A stretch of DNA of 64,000 nucleotides from an uncultured Oscillospiraceae bacterium (GCA_958448165.1 CAUDCW010000007.1:1-64000); one strand, 5' to 3'. Counted from the stretch's first letter, positions 25,395 to 34,410 are shown. Program-made: numbers and translations. Notes: generated by a model not told the origin, from the letters alone.

Positions 25395-26537
25395 TTGAAA
25401 AAAAGGATAACAGCATTAATTATCTCTTTTTCTATGTTTTTTGTGATTCTGCCAAGCGCATCAGCCGAGGGCGAAATTGAGGTTTCGGCGCAGGCGGCGG
25501 CGCTGTACTGCGTTGATACAGGCGAGTTTTTGTTTGTTAAAAACAGCGACGAGCGCTTGCCAATGGCGAGCACCACAAAAATAATGACGTCCCTGCTTGC
25601 GATTGAAGCGGCGCAGAAGGACGATAAAACGGTGACGTTTACAAAGGAAATGATTGCCGAGGGCTCGTCAATGGGGTTGAAGCTTGGCTATAAGCTGAAG
25701 CTTTCCGACCTTGCCGCAGGAATGATGACGGTGTCGGGCAACGACGCCGCAAATGCCGCCGCTTTTGCAATAAGCGGCAGTCTTGAAAAATTCGCCGGGT
25801 TGATGAACAAAAAAGCAAAGAGCATAGGACTTGATAATACAAGCTTTGTAACGCCGTCAGGCCTTGACGATGAAAACCATTATTCAACCGCCTGCGATAT
25901 GGCCCGTTTGATGGAATATGCTATGCAGAACAAGGCTTTTGCCAATCTTGTCAGACAAAAAAGCGTTAAGGTGGATTTTGAATATCCCGAGGACCTCACG
26001 GTTACATACCAATCGCACAACAGGCTTTTGTCGCTTTATGAATACTGCACAGGCGGCAAAACCGGCTTTACAAAAAAAGCAGGACGGTGTCTTGTCACCG
26101 CCGCCGAGCGTGACGGAAAGCACCTTATTGCAGTCACGCTGAATGCGCCCGATGACTGGAACGACCACATAAGAATGTTTGATTACGGTTTTTCGTTGCT
26201 TGAAATAATGCATTACGATGACACCGTGTATCATACAAAAATAAATGTTGTCGGCGGAGTCTGTGACGAAGTAAGCGTCGGTGCATATTCGTCATTCGAC
26301 TGTGTGGTAAAGCGTGAGGATAAGGACAGGATTGTGAGGGAAATATGCTTGCCGCAGTTTGTATATGCTCCTGTAAGCGGCGGCGATATTGTGGGTATTA
26401 TAGTGTATAAGTTAGACGGCGAAATTATCGCCGCAAACGATTTGGTGGCAGAGGAAAACTGCGCCTATTTTGAACAGAAAAAGGGATTTTTTGAGTCTGT
26501 AGGCGAAGCTTTTAAGAAGATATTCGGATTTTATTAG
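25395..26537 (+). CDS. D-alanyl-D-alanine carboxypeptidase (S11, DacF-like)
   Basis: 380-aa penicillin-binding protein 5/6-type serine peptidase that trims the terminal D-Ala of peptidoglycan. Signal peptide at 1-24. The active-site motifs are SxxK at Ser59-Lys62 (STTK), SGN near residue 118 and KTG near 218. After the catalytic domain a C-terminal beta domain and an amphipathic tail (VGEAFKKIFGF) give membrane attachment. The start is a TTG with AAAGGAG upstream. In Bacillus the homologous dacF/dacB act in sporulation, and the neighbour gerW supports that role here. Confidence 0.93.
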   Translation: MKKRITALIISFSMFFVILPSASAEGEIEVSAQAAALYCVDTGEFLFVKNSDERLPMASTTKIMTSLLAIEAAQKDDKTVTFTKEMIAEGSSMGLKLGYKLKLSDLAAGMMTVSGNDAANAAAFAISGSLEKFAGLMNKKAKSIGLDNTSFVTPSGLDDENHYSTACDMARLMEYAMQNKAFANLVRQKSVKVDFEYPEDLTVTYQSHNRLLSLYEYCTGGKTGFTKKAGRCLVTAAERDGKHLIAVTLNAPDDWNDHIRMFDYGFSLLEIMHYDDTVYHTKINVVGGVCDEVSVGAYSSFDCVVKREDKDRIVREICLPQFVYAPVSGGDIVGIIVYKLDGEIIAANDLVAEENCAYFEQKKGFFESVGEAFKKIFGFY

Positions 26538-26625
26538 AGTTTTGAGTTTAGAGTTTTGAGTTTTTAGTTATAAATATAAGACTTAAATCTTAATAGTATA
26601 ATAAAGATAAGGAATTGGAATTGCT

Positions 26626-27372
26626 ATGGCGAAATATGAAAAAATAAGACTTCAGAAGCTGCTTGCCGACTGCGGCGTAGCGTCAAGAAGAAAATCTGAG
26701 GAGCTGATTGCATCGGGCGCCGTTAAGGTCAACGGCAGAATTGCAAAAATAGGCGACAAGGTTGACCCGTATAATGACAAGGTGCTTGTCAACGGGCAGA
26801 AAATAACGGCAAGGGCAAAGCCGAAGCATTATTACATTATGCTGCACAAGCCGAGAGGCTATGTGACGACAATGAGCGACGAAATGGGCAGGAAATGTGT
26901 GGCTGAGCTTGTGCGTGACGTGCCGTCAAGAATTTATCCGGTTGGCAGGCTTGACCGTGACAGCGAGGGCTTGCTGTTGATGACAAACGACGGCGACTTT
27001 GCCAACAAGGTTATGCACCCGGCAAAGCACGTTTACAAGGTGTACCGTGTTACAATCCGACCCGGAATAACAGAGGAACAGCTCACACAGATGTGCGTGG
27101 GAATGATGATAGACGGGCGTAAAACCGCACCCGCCGAGGTAAGGGTTGTTACCCGTCAGGAGGGCAGATGCGTGCTGGAGGTTGTACTGCGTGAGGGCAG
27201 AAACCGCCAGATAAGAAAAATGTGCGAGCAGCTTGGGCTTGAGGTTGCCCGCCTAAAAAGAATTGCAATCGGACAGGTCAAGCTTGGTATGCTACAGCCG
27301 GGCAAGTGGCGAGAGCTTTCTCAGGACGAGGTAAAACGACTGATGGCAGAGCCGAACACTACGGTCAGATAG
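26626..27372 (+). CDS. rluB: Ribosomal pseudouridine synthase (RsuA/RluB family)
   Basis: 248-aa rRNA pseudouridine synthase. An N-terminal S4 RNA-binding domain (RLQKLLADCGVASRRKSEEL, about 5-60) precedes the catalytic domain with the nucleophilic Asp in YPVGRLDRDSEGLLLM and the C-terminal GRNRQIRKMCEQLG motif. Bacterial rluB modifies 23S rRNA helix 90; the exact position here is inferred. It is 10 bp upstream of the ygiQ-like gene. Confidence 0.93.
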   Translation: MAKYEKIRLQKLLADCGVASRRKSEELIASGAVKVNGRIAKIGDKVDPYNDKVLVNGQKITARAKPKHYYIMLHKPRGYVTTMSDEMGRKCVAELVRDVPSRIYPVGRLDRDSEGLLLMTNDGDFANKVMHPAKHVYKVYRVTIRPGITEEQLTQMCVGMMIDGRKTAPAEVRVVTRQEGRCVLEVVLREGRNRQIRKMCEQLGLEVARLKRIAIGQVKLGMLQPGKWRELSQDEVKRLMAEPNTTVR

Positions 27373-27382
27373 GGGAATTGAT

Positions 27383-29269
27383 ATGGCATTTTTGCCGGTG
27401 ACAAAGGAAGATATGGACGCCCGAGGCTGGGAACAGGCTGATTTTGTGTATATAACGGGAGATGCGTATGTCGATCACCCAAGCTTCGGCGTTGCGATAA
27501 TTTCGAGAGTGCTTGAAGCACACGGCTATAGGGTCGCGATAGTTCCACAGCCTCAGTGTGATGAGGACTATATGCGTTTCGGCAAGCCGAAGCTGGGTTT
27601 TTTGGTGACCTCGGGCAATATAGACAGTATGGTTGCACACTACACGGCGGCGAAGCGCAAAAGAAGCGAGGACGAGTATTCGCCGGGCGGCAAGGCAGGA
27701 CTGCGACCCGACAGAGCCGTAATTGTATATACAAAAAAGATAAAAAAGCTCTATCCCGACAGCTTTGTTATGATCGGCGGCTTAGAGGCAAGCCTGCGGC
27801 GTTTTGCGCACTATGACTACTGGGACGATAGAGTTAGACCGTCAATTTTAATCGACAGCGGAGCTGATATTTTAAGCTTCGGAATGGGAGAAAACCAGAC
27901 GGTTGAAATTGCGGACAAGCTTCGTGACGGCTGTGCCTTGGAGGAGCTTTACACGGTCAGGGGAATATGCTACTGTGTTCCGACAAAGGACTACCGGCCG
28001 ATGAGCGTTACGGAGTGTCCGTCATACGAGCGGGTGTGTGAGTCAAAAGAGGAATACGCACTTGCGACCAAACGCCAGATGGAGCAGCAGGACGCAGTAA
28101 GGGGCAAGGTGATTATCCAGCGTCACGGCGACAGAATTCTTGTGCAGAACAAGCCGATGCCGCCGCTCACGACGGACGAGCTTGACTTTGTTTATTCACT
28201 GCCGTATGAAAGATACTATCACCCGATGTATGAAAAGGACGGCGGCGTTCCGGGCATAGCCGAGGTTGAGTTTTCAATCACACACAACAGAGGCTGCTTC
28301 GGAGCGTGCAACTTCTGCTCGATAGCCTTTCATCAGGGCAGGGCAATCACTGTAAGAAGTAAGGAATCGGTGCTTAAGGAAGCAAAAATGCTCACCCAAA
28401 ACCCGAGATTTAAAGGATATATCCACGATGTGGGCGGACCTACGGCAAACTTCCGCCAACCGTCGTGCAAAATTCAGGAGAAGGCGGGTCTTTGCAAAAA
28501 CAGGAAGTGCCTTGCGCCAACGCCGTGCAAAAGTCTTCAGGTTGACCACAGCGAATACCTTGATATCCTGCGTGAGATGAGGAAAATCAAGGGAGTCAAA
28601 AGGGTGTTTATCCGTTCGGGAATACGCTTTGACTACCTTATGGAGGACAAGGACAAGGAGTTTTTTAAGGAGCTTGTCGAGCATCACGTCAGCGGTCAGC
28701 TCAAGGTAGCACCCGAGCATTGTTCGGCAGCTGTGCTTGATCAGATGGGCAAGCCGCATATTGAAAGCTATATCCGCTTTGCCCGTGAGTTTTACAAAAC
28801 GACAAAGCAGGTGGGCAAGGAGCAGTATCTTGTGCCGTACCTTATGTCATCTCACCCGGGCTCAACTCTTAAGGATGCGGTGGAGCTTGCGCTGTTCCTT
28901 AAAAAAGAGAAAATCCGTCCCGAGCAGGTGCAGGATTTTTACCCGACTCCGGGTACGGTTTCAACCTGTATGTTCTACACGGGAATTAATCCGCTGACTA
29001 TGGAAAAGGTCTATGTGCCGAAAACGCCGCAGGAAAAGGCGATGCAAAGGGCGCTTTTGCAGTATTTCAACCCGAAAAACAGGGATAAGGTCATTGATGC
29101 GCTGATAGCCGCAGGGCGGGAGGATTTAATCGGCACTTCGCCGTCGTGCCTTGTGCCGCCGAATGCAAAATACAGGGCGATGCAGATGAAAAAACAGAAG
29201 AGCAGGACAGGCGGCAAACGCAGACAGACGCAAAACGGCAAACAAAGAAATGGCAAAAAGAATAGATAA
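27383..29269 (+). CDS. YgiQ-family radical SAM protein
   Basis: 628-aa protein of the YgiQ family (UPF0313), a radical SAM enzyme of unknown reaction. An N-terminal B12-binding-like domain (about 1-200) precedes the SAM cluster motif CFGACNFC near residue 310; further cysteines follow (KAGLCKNRKCLAPTPC) and may hold another cluster. The C terminus is very basic (KKQKSRTGGKRRQTQNGK). Length and motifs are normal. It overlaps the next gene by 20 bp, implying coupling with the hydrolase downstream. Confidence 0.92.
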   Translation: MAFLPVTKEDMDARGWEQADFVYITGDAYVDHPSFGVAIISRVLEAHGYRVAIVPQPQCDEDYMRFGKPKLGFLVTSGNIDSMVAHYTAAKRKRSEDEYSPGGKAGLRPDRAVIVYTKKIKKLYPDSFVMIGGLEASLRRFAHYDYWDDRVRPSILIDSGADILSFGMGENQTVEIADKLRDGCALEELYTVRGICYCVPTKDYRPMSVTECPSYERVCESKEEYALATKRQMEQQDAVRGKVIIQRHGDRILVQNKPMPPLTTDELDFVYSLPYERYYHPMYEKDGGVPGIAEVEFSITHNRGCFGACNFCSIAFHQGRAITVRSKESVLKEAKMLTQNPRFKGYIHDVGGPTANFRQPSCKIQEKAGLCKNRKCLAPTPCKSLQVDHSEYLDILREMRKIKGVKRVFIRSGIRFDYLMEDKDKEFFKELVEHHVSGQLKVAPEHCSAAVLDQMGKPHIESYIRFAREFYKTTKQVGKEQYLVPYLMSSHPGSTLKDAVELALFLKKEKIRPEQVQDFYPTPGTVSTCMFYTGINPLTMEKVYVPKTPQEKAMQRALLQYFNPKNRDKVIDALIAAGREDLIGTSPSCLVPPNAKYRAMQMKKQKSRTGGKRRQTQNGKQRNGKKNR

Positions 29270-30146
29270 GCGTGTTCCAACAGCGGCAAAGCTTGCGATT
29301 GTTATAGTTCTGGCTATATCAATTGCAACAACCGCTTTCGGCGGGTGGAACGGGATTTATCAGCTTGTCGGGCTGAAAAACAATCTTGATGATGAAAGCT
29401 CGCTTACCGCCGCATTTTTCAGCGTCGGTTGTGCCGATTGCTGTATAATCAGCAGCGGCGGCAGGCATATTCTGATTGATGCAGGCGAAAACAGCGAAAG
29501 AAACACCGCCCTGCATTACATACGCCAAAGCGGGATAGAAAAGATAGATCTGGCTGTAATAACGCATTTTGACAGCGACCACTGCAACAATTTTCTGAAT
29601 ATTTTAAACGAGATCGGTGTCGAAAAGCTTGTCACAAGCTGTGCGTTTGAAAATACCGATGACAGCGCCGAGATAATAAATGCGGCGAAAAAGAGCGGAA
29701 CTGCGGTTGAATATATGGGCGCAGGCGGAAAGCTTGAGGTTGGAAATATGAGCGTTTCGGCTTTGTCGCCCGAAGCGCGGTATTCAACCGATAACGACAA
29801 CAGCCTTGCAATAAAGCTTGAAGCCTTTGGCAAATCAATGCTTTTTATGGCTGACTGTGCGGCTAAGGCTGAGCAGGATATACTGCAATACGGCGACAGC
29901 CTGAAATGCGATATACTCAAGGTGTCGCATCACGGCAGCGGCGGCTCAACGGGAGAAGAGTTTTTGTCGCTTGCAAAGCCGCAGTATGCAGTCGTGTCGG
30001 TCGGCGTGAACAGCTATGCCTTGCCGTCGATTGAAACAATATCAAGAATGGAGTCTGTCGGCGCAAAGGTGCTGCGGACTGATAAATCGGGAACGGTATT
30101 GTTTAAAATTACAAATGAAGAAATAAAGGTAAATACAGATTATTAG
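29250..30146 (+). CDS. ComEC-like metallo-beta-lactamase-fold hydrolase
   Basis: 298-aa protein with an N-terminal signal anchor (about 13-33) and an extracytoplasmic metallo-beta-lactamase domain. Zinc ligands: HFDSDH near residue 107, Asp in FMADCAAK near 200, His in VSHHGSGGS near 230. This matches the C-terminal nuclease-like domain of ComEC competence proteins, here as a separate protein without the channel. The RBS lies inside the ygiQ 3' end. A DUF3006 gene follows 13 bp later, the usual companion. Substrate, probably a phosphodiester, is inference. Confidence 0.88.
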   Translation: MAKRIDKRVPTAAKLAIVIVLAISIATTAFGGWNGIYQLVGLKNNLDDESSLTAAFFSVGCADCCIISSGGRHILIDAGENSERNTALHYIRQSGIEKIDLAVITHFDSDHCNNFLNILNEIGVEKLVTSCAFENTDDSAEIINAAKKSGTAVEYMGAGGKLEVGNMSVSALSPEARYSTDNDNSLAIKLEAFGKSMLFMADCAAKAEQDILQYGDSLKCDILKVSHHGSGGSTGEEFLSLAKPQYAVVSVGVNSYALPSIETISRMESVGAKVLRTDKSGTVLFKITNEEIKVNTDY

Positions 30147-30159
30147 GGAGTGAAGCCTT

Positions 30160-30321
30160 GTGAAAAGCCTTAAAATAGAAAATTTTGAAAGAGAATTTGC
30201 GATTTGCGCCGATAAGGAAAAAGCCTTTTTCGCAATTGAGCAGACAGAACTGCCAAGCGGCGCCAAAAAGGGCGATATTATCATAATTGACGATGATGGC
30301 AGAATCACGCTGAAGAAGTAA
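30160..30321 (+). CDS. DUF3006-family small protein
   Basis: 53-aa protein starting at a GTG with GGGAG eleven bases upstream. Sequence features: MKSLKIENFEREFAIC, AFFAIEQTELPSGAKKGD, IIIIDDDGRITL, a compact beta-rich OB-like domain. DUF3006 proteins regularly sit next to ComEC-like hydrolases in Firmicutes; function unknown. Last gene before the tyrS leader. Confidence 0.8.
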   Translation: MKSLKIENFEREFAICADKEKAFFAIEQTELPSGAKKGDIIIIDDDGRITLKK

Positions 30322-30357
30322 AAAGGCGGTAAACAGCCGGACTGCCGCTTTTTATTT
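30319..30357 (+). terminator. Probable terminator before tyrS
   Basis: AAAGGCGG pairs imperfectly with CTGCCGCTTT around a 12-base loop, followed by five T. It closes the ygiQ-hydrolase-DUF3006 transcript. Confidence 0.5.
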
Positions 30358-30387
30358 TATATTTTATACTTGTTTTCTTCCGGCTTC

Positions 30388-30416
30388 TTGACAAAACGCA
30401 GGCTTTTATTTATACT
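30388..30416 (+). promoter_or_regulatory. Sigma-A promoter of tyrS
   Basis: TTGACA (30388-30393), 17-bp spacer, TATACT (30411-30416). It places the transcript start near 30423, exactly before the T-box leader. Confidence 0.82.
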
Positions 30417-30422
30417 TAACCT

Positions 30423-30690
30423 ATAAAGGCTGTGAAGAGAAGAAGTAAACCTGCAAAAACGGCGCAGAGAAACCGTGGCTTGGTGAAAACGGGGGCGTTT
30501 TTCGGTTGAAATACATCTTGGAGCTGCCCGGCTGAACAATATGATTAAGTAGGCTGGGACGGGCTTTCCCGTTACAGAAAAGGGTAATGCAAGTTACCCG
30601 TCAAGGTCTGTGCCGTGAGGTGCAGATAAATTGAGGTGGTACCACGGACCAAATCCGTCCTCTTTTTCGAGGGCGGTTTTTATATTTTTG
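30423..30690 (+). promoter_or_regulatory. Tyrosine T-box riboswitch
   Basis: Leader RNA of about 270 nt that senses uncharged tRNA-Tyr. The T-box sequence AGGTGGTACCACGG is at 30634-30647 and can form the antiterminator; the competing terminator CCGTCCTC / GAGGGCGG with a T run is at 30656-30681. In stem I the TAC triplet at 30512-30514 (context gaaaTACatc) is the likely specifier, which agrees with tyrS downstream. Binding of uncharged tRNA-Tyr would allow read-through. Confidence 0.93.
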
Positions 30691-30721
30691 CCCTCTAATT
30701 ATTTATACGGAGGAGATAAAA

Positions 30722-31945
30722 ATGGGAGTTTATGAGGAACTTCAGGAGCGGGGTCTTATCGCTCAGACTACTAACGAGGAAGAAATCAGAAAGCTTGTAA
30801 ATAACGGCGAGGCTGTTTTTTACATAGGCTTTGACCCTACGGCTGACAGCCTGCACGTCGGACATTTTATGGCGCTCTGCCTGATGAAAAGACTGCAGAT
30901 GGCAGGCAACAAGCCGATTGCTCTTATCGGCGGCGGTACGGCGATGATAGGCGACCCGTCGGGCAAAACCGATATGAGAAAGATGATGACAAAGGAAACA
31001 ATCGAGCACAACTGCGAATGCTTTAAAAAGCAGATGAGCCGTTTTATCGAGTTCGGCGAGGGCAAGGCTATAATGGTCAATAACGCCGACTGGCTGCTCG
31101 ATCTGAACTATGTTGAGCTTCTGCGTGAGGTCGGTGCGCACTTCAGCGTTAACCGTATGCTTGCGGCTGAATGTTATAAGCAGAGAATGGAGAGAGGCTT
31201 AAGCTTCCTCGAATTCAACTATATGATAATGCAGAGCTACGATTTCTACACCCTGTTCAAAAAATACGGCTGTAACCTGCAATTCGGCGGCGACGACCAG
31301 TGGAGCAATATGCTCGGCGGAACGGAGCTTATCAGAAGAAAGCTCGGCAAGGATTCGCACGCAATGACGATAAAGCTGCTTCTCAATTCCGAGGGCAAGA
31401 AGATGGGCAAGACCGAAAAGGGCGCAGTATGGCTTGACCCCGAAAAGACAAGCCCGTACGATTTCTACCAGTACTGGAGAAATGTTGACGACGGCGATGT
31501 TATCAAGTGCCTTAAGATGCTCACTTTCCTGCCGCTTGAGCAGATTTATGAGCTTGAAAAGCTTGAGGGCAGTCAGCTTAACAAAGCTAAAGAAATTCTT
31601 GCCTATGAGGTAACAAAGCTTATTCACGGGCAGGAAGAAGCCGACAAGGCGCAGGCTGCGGCTAAGTCTATTTTCGGCGCAGGCGGAAGCGAGAATATGC
31701 CTGAAACAAAGCTTGAAGACTCGGATTTCACAGACGGAGAAATTACTGTACTGGATGCAATGGTTAAGGCAAAGCTTGCGGCCTCAAAGAGCGAAGCAAG
31801 ACGTCTGGTGGTTCAGGGCGGCGTCAGCGTTGACGACCTGAAGGTTACCGACCCGACACAGACCATCTCAAAGGCAACGCTTGAGGAAAACGGCTTTGTT
31901 GTAATAAAAAAAGGCAAAAAAGCCTTTAACAAAATAACGCTTTAA
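30722..31945 (+). CDS. tyrS: Tyrosyl-tRNA synthetase
   Basis: Class I synthetase of 407 aa charging tRNA-Tyr. The HIGH-like motif is in DPTADSLHVGHF near residue 40, the KMSKS-like motif is KMGKTEKGA near 227, and the C-terminal S4 domain (about 345-405) binds tRNA. Tyr-binding residues in YDFYTLF and FGGDDQWSNML fit. RBS GGAGGAG. Controlled by the T-box leader above. Confidence 0.98.
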   Translation: MGVYEELQERGLIAQTTNEEEIRKLVNNGEAVFYIGFDPTADSLHVGHFMALCLMKRLQMAGNKPIALIGGGTAMIGDPSGKTDMRKMMTKETIEHNCECFKKQMSRFIEFGEGKAIMVNNADWLLDLNYVELLREVGAHFSVNRMLAAECYKQRMERGLSFLEFNYMIMQSYDFYTLFKKYGCNLQFGGDDQWSNMLGGTELIRRKLGKDSHAMTIKLLLNSEGKKMGKTEKGAVWLDPEKTSPYDFYQYWRNVDDGDVIKCLKMLTFLPLEQIYELEKLEGSQLNKAKEILAYEVTKLIHGQEEADKAQAAAKSIFGAGGSENMPETKLEDSDFTDGEITVLDAMVKAKLAASKSEARRLVVQGGVSVDDLKVTDPTQTISKATLEENGFVVIKKGKKAFNKITL

Positions 31946-31971
31946 GAGTATGAAAGGTAGGGTAAACGGTT

Positions 31972-32406
31972 ATGAAGAAGTTTTTAAACGAATTCAAGGC
32001 ATTCATTATGAAGGGCAATGTCCTTGACCTTGCCGTTGCGGTTATCATCGGTGCGGCTTTTCAGGCTATAATCAGCTCTCTTGTTGACGACATCATTTCG
32101 CCGATTCTCGGCTTGTTCGGCGGCGTGGATTTCAAGAGCTTTGTGCTTGACATCAACGGCGTACAGATCAAGTACGGCTCATTTATCACGGCTGTTATCA
32201 ACTTCCTGATTATGGCGTTTGTAATTTTCCTTATCATCAAGGGAATTACAAAAGTATCCGAGCTTGGCAAAAAGCTTGCCAAAAAGGAAAAAGAAGAGAA
32301 AAAGGCAGAGCCGACAACCAAGAAATGCCCGTTCTGCTGCAGCGAAATAGACATAAAGGCTACTCGCTGCCCGCACTGCACATCTGTTATTGAAGAAACG
32401 AAGTAG
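31972..32406 (+). CDS. mscL: Large-conductance mechanosensitive channel with zinc-ribbon tail
   Basis: 144-aa homopentameric membrane channel that opens under hypo-osmotic shock. The N-terminal FKAFIMKGNVLDLAVAVIIGAAF is the diagnostic S1/TM1 motif; TM2 is at about 70-95. The normal cytoplasmic helix (KKLAKKEKEEKKAE) is followed by an extra zinc-ribbon-like module, CPFCCSEIDIKATRCPHC, at about 122-139. The gene starts 26 bp after tyrS. Confidence 0.94.
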   Translation: MKKFLNEFKAFIMKGNVLDLAVAVIIGAAFQAIISSLVDDIISPILGLFGGVDFKSFVLDINGVQIKYGSFITAVINFLIMAFVIFLIIKGITKVSELGKKLAKKEKEEKKAEPTTKKCPFCCSEIDIKATRCPHCTSVIEETK

Positions 32407-32518
32407 TTTTTAGTATTGAGTTTTGAGTTCAGAGTTTTAGGTTATTAATAAAAAACTTAACTCTTAATTCTCAATTCTTCACTCTCGACTCTTCACTCTC
32501 AACTCTCAATTCTCGATA
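32407..32518. repeat. Intergenic tracts of TTTTGAG / CTCAACTCT heptamers
   Basis: After mscL the DNA consists of GAGTTTTGAG-like tracts followed, within 40 bp, by their inverted counterpart (ACTCTTAATTCTCAATTCTT and ACTCTCGACTCTTCACTCTC). It could fold into one imperfect long hairpin. No gene. Confidence 0.5.
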
Positions 32519-32547
32519 TATTGCTTTAATGAAAGCGAGGTGACATA

Positions 32548-33624
32548 ATGGACGGCTATGAGGATTATTTCGGCCTTGATGGGGAACTCAGCAGTTTAAA
32601 CCGTGAGCGGCAAAGGCGTTCTGAGCGTCGGGATGAAAACGCTCACGCTGCTAAGCGGAACAACAGGCGCAGAAAACGTACCTTGCCCAACAGCCGTGTA
32701 TTTACGGCAGCGGCCGTAGCTGTTGTTTATGTCATCGCAACGGTTATGATGTTTGCTTTCAGCAAGGATCTGGGCGTGCGGATAAAAGAGAACGAAGAGG
32801 CAACCGTTGCCGAAAATGTTCTTGATAATCCGGTGTATCCCGACGATTATGAAACGGTTCAGCTAAACCGTTCTGAAATCAACAACGGGTTCTTGCTGCT
32901 TATCAATAATGAGTACGCCTGCACGCATGACGGAATTGATCTTGCAAATCTGAGCGAAAATTATAACAAAACTTATCAGGTAACCGATTATTCGGTCGAG
33001 GCAAACAACACAACGATTGAACATATGAATCTGATGTTTTCCGACTTTAAAAAGGCTGTCGGAGAAAATGACCTTATGATTTCCTGTGCATACCGCAGTA
33101 TGGCTTTGCAGGAGCAGCTATACAAAGAGGAAATTGAAGAAAAGGGCGTTGAGGAAGGCTCAAAGTGGGTCACAAAGGCGGGTCACAGCGAGCACCAGTC
33201 CGGTTATGCCTTTGATTTGACGCTGCGTGATAAAAACGGTATTATCACGGAGTTTGACGGCGAGGGCAAGTATGCATGGATAAAGGAGCATTGTGAAAAT
33301 TACGGCTTTATTATCCGCTATCCGTCTGACAAGACAGAACTCACCGGAATATATCACGAGCCTTGGCACATTCGCTATGTCGGTGTTGCTCATGCGTGCT
33401 ATATTAAGGAGCATAACATTTGTCTTGAGGAATATATTTCCGAGCTGAAGAGCTACAGCGTGCAGAAGCCGCTTGAATATCAGGACTGCCATATGAACCG
33501 CTGGTGCATTTATTATGTGGCGGCGCAGGACGGTGTGACCGATGTGCCGGTGCCGAAGGGCAAGGAGTATGAGATAAGCGGCAACAATGTTGACGGCTTT
33601 ATTGTCAGCGTAAAAATGAATTGA
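32548..33624 (+). CDS. VanY-type D-Ala-D-Ala carboxypeptidase (M15)
   Basis: 358-aa membrane-anchored zinc peptidase. A basic cytoplasmic N terminus (RRSERRDENAHAAKRNNRRR) precedes one transmembrane helix (about 50-72). The M15 domain shows the zinc motif SEHQSGYAFDLTL near residues 213-225 and HEPWHIRYVG near 271-280, with AYRSMALQEQLY before them. It would remove terminal D-Ala or cleave cell-wall peptides. A further 60-residue C-terminal segment is unassigned. RBS GCGAGGTGA. Confidence 0.92.
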   Translation: MDGYEDYFGLDGELSSLNRERQRRSERRDENAHAAKRNNRRRKRTLPNSRVFTAAAVAVVYVIATVMMFAFSKDLGVRIKENEEATVAENVLDNPVYPDDYETVQLNRSEINNGFLLLINNEYACTHDGIDLANLSENYNKTYQVTDYSVEANNTTIEHMNLMFSDFKKAVGENDLMISCAYRSMALQEQLYKEEIEEKGVEEGSKWVTKAGHSEHQSGYAFDLTLRDKNGIITEFDGEGKYAWIKEHCENYGFIIRYPSDKTELTGIYHEPWHIRYVGVAHACYIKEHNICLEEYISELKSYSVQKPLEYQDCHMNRWCIYYVAAQDGVTDVPVPKGKEYEISGNNVDGFIVSVKMN

Positions 33625-33672
33625 TTTAGGGAAACATTGATTATTTCAGTGCGATTTATTCAGTGCTTCATT

Positions 33673-33712
33673 AAGGCGGCTTTCGCAAAACTCAGAAAGC
33701 CGCCTGTTTTTA
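33673..33712. terminator. Bidirectional terminator
   Basis: Stem AAGGCGGCTTTC / GAAAGCCGCCT with TTTTTAT after it on the plus strand. It separates the convergent VanY-type and amidase genes. A possible worn remnant of the 171-bp inverted-repeat element (33630-33669) lies just before it. Confidence 0.75.
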
Positions 33713-34252
33713 TGGCTCTTTAAACGGTACGCCGAGAAACTCGGTTACAGACAGCGCAAGGTTTTTGGCTATCTCGCTTATATTATCCCTTATCCACTGT
33801 GCGTCCTGCGGATTGTCGTGGTATGCGATTTCGATAAGCACAGCGGGTGCTTTTGTTCTTTTAAGCTCCGCAAGGCTTGTGCTTGAAACTGTTCTGACAA
33901 GGTTGGGGTCAGGGTAAATTGCCTTGAAGTTTGACGCTATTATCTCTGCGGCGGCTTTGCCTCGGCTGCTTGTGGGATAGTAATATACGTCGGTTCCCCT
34001 CAGCTTGCCGGCAAGATTCGGCGGAGCGGCATTTGAATGGAGAGCAAGGTGTAAATCATAGTTCCCCTGGTTTGACAGGGCAATCGCCCTTGACAGGCTT
34101 TCGTCCGGATTGTTGCGGTTCACGGTTATTCCGCTTGCCTCAAGATACGGGATAAGCTCGTCGGCGATAAGGTTCATATAGTATTCTTCGTTGCCGCCGT
34201 CAACATAGGGGTTAAATTCCTGAGTTGACGGACTGATGAAAACTGATGGCAA
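33710..34252 (-). CDS. N-acetylmuramoyl-L-alanine amidase (amidase_3 type)
   Basis: 180-aa enzyme without signal peptide, fitting the amidase_3 fold: Glu in GGNEEYYMNLIADEL, the zinc His in LHLALHSNAAP and the catalytic Glu in APAVLIEIAYHDN. The first zinc ligand, normally the His of a DPGHGG motif, is replaced by ISPSTQEFNPYV, a form I recall from clostridial relatives. Likely target is the muramic acid-L-Ala bond, but the altered first ligand leaves activity open. No secretion signal suggests cell release by lysis, action in spores or a non-classical route. Confidence 0.78.
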   Translation of the reverse strand: MPSVFISPSTQEFNPYVDGGNEEYYMNLIADELIPYLEASGITVNRNNPDESLSRAIALSNQGNYDLHLALHSNAAPPNLAGKLRGTDVYYYPTSSRGKAAAEIIASNFKAIYPDPNLVRTVSSTSLAELKRTKAPAVLIEIAYHDNPQDAQWIRDNISEIAKNLALSVTEFLGVPFKEP

Positions 34253-34410
34253 AATATCATCTCCGTTAGTAAAAATTATTGAGCAGTGTTATCTCTTCGG
34301 CGGCGGAAGGCGGAATTAGTGTGTGGCGGTGCAAGCACCGCAGAGTGAAATTTGAAGAGTGGAGAGTGAAATTGTGGTTTTCGCAGCTTCGCTGTTCCTA
34401 AATAAAAAAA

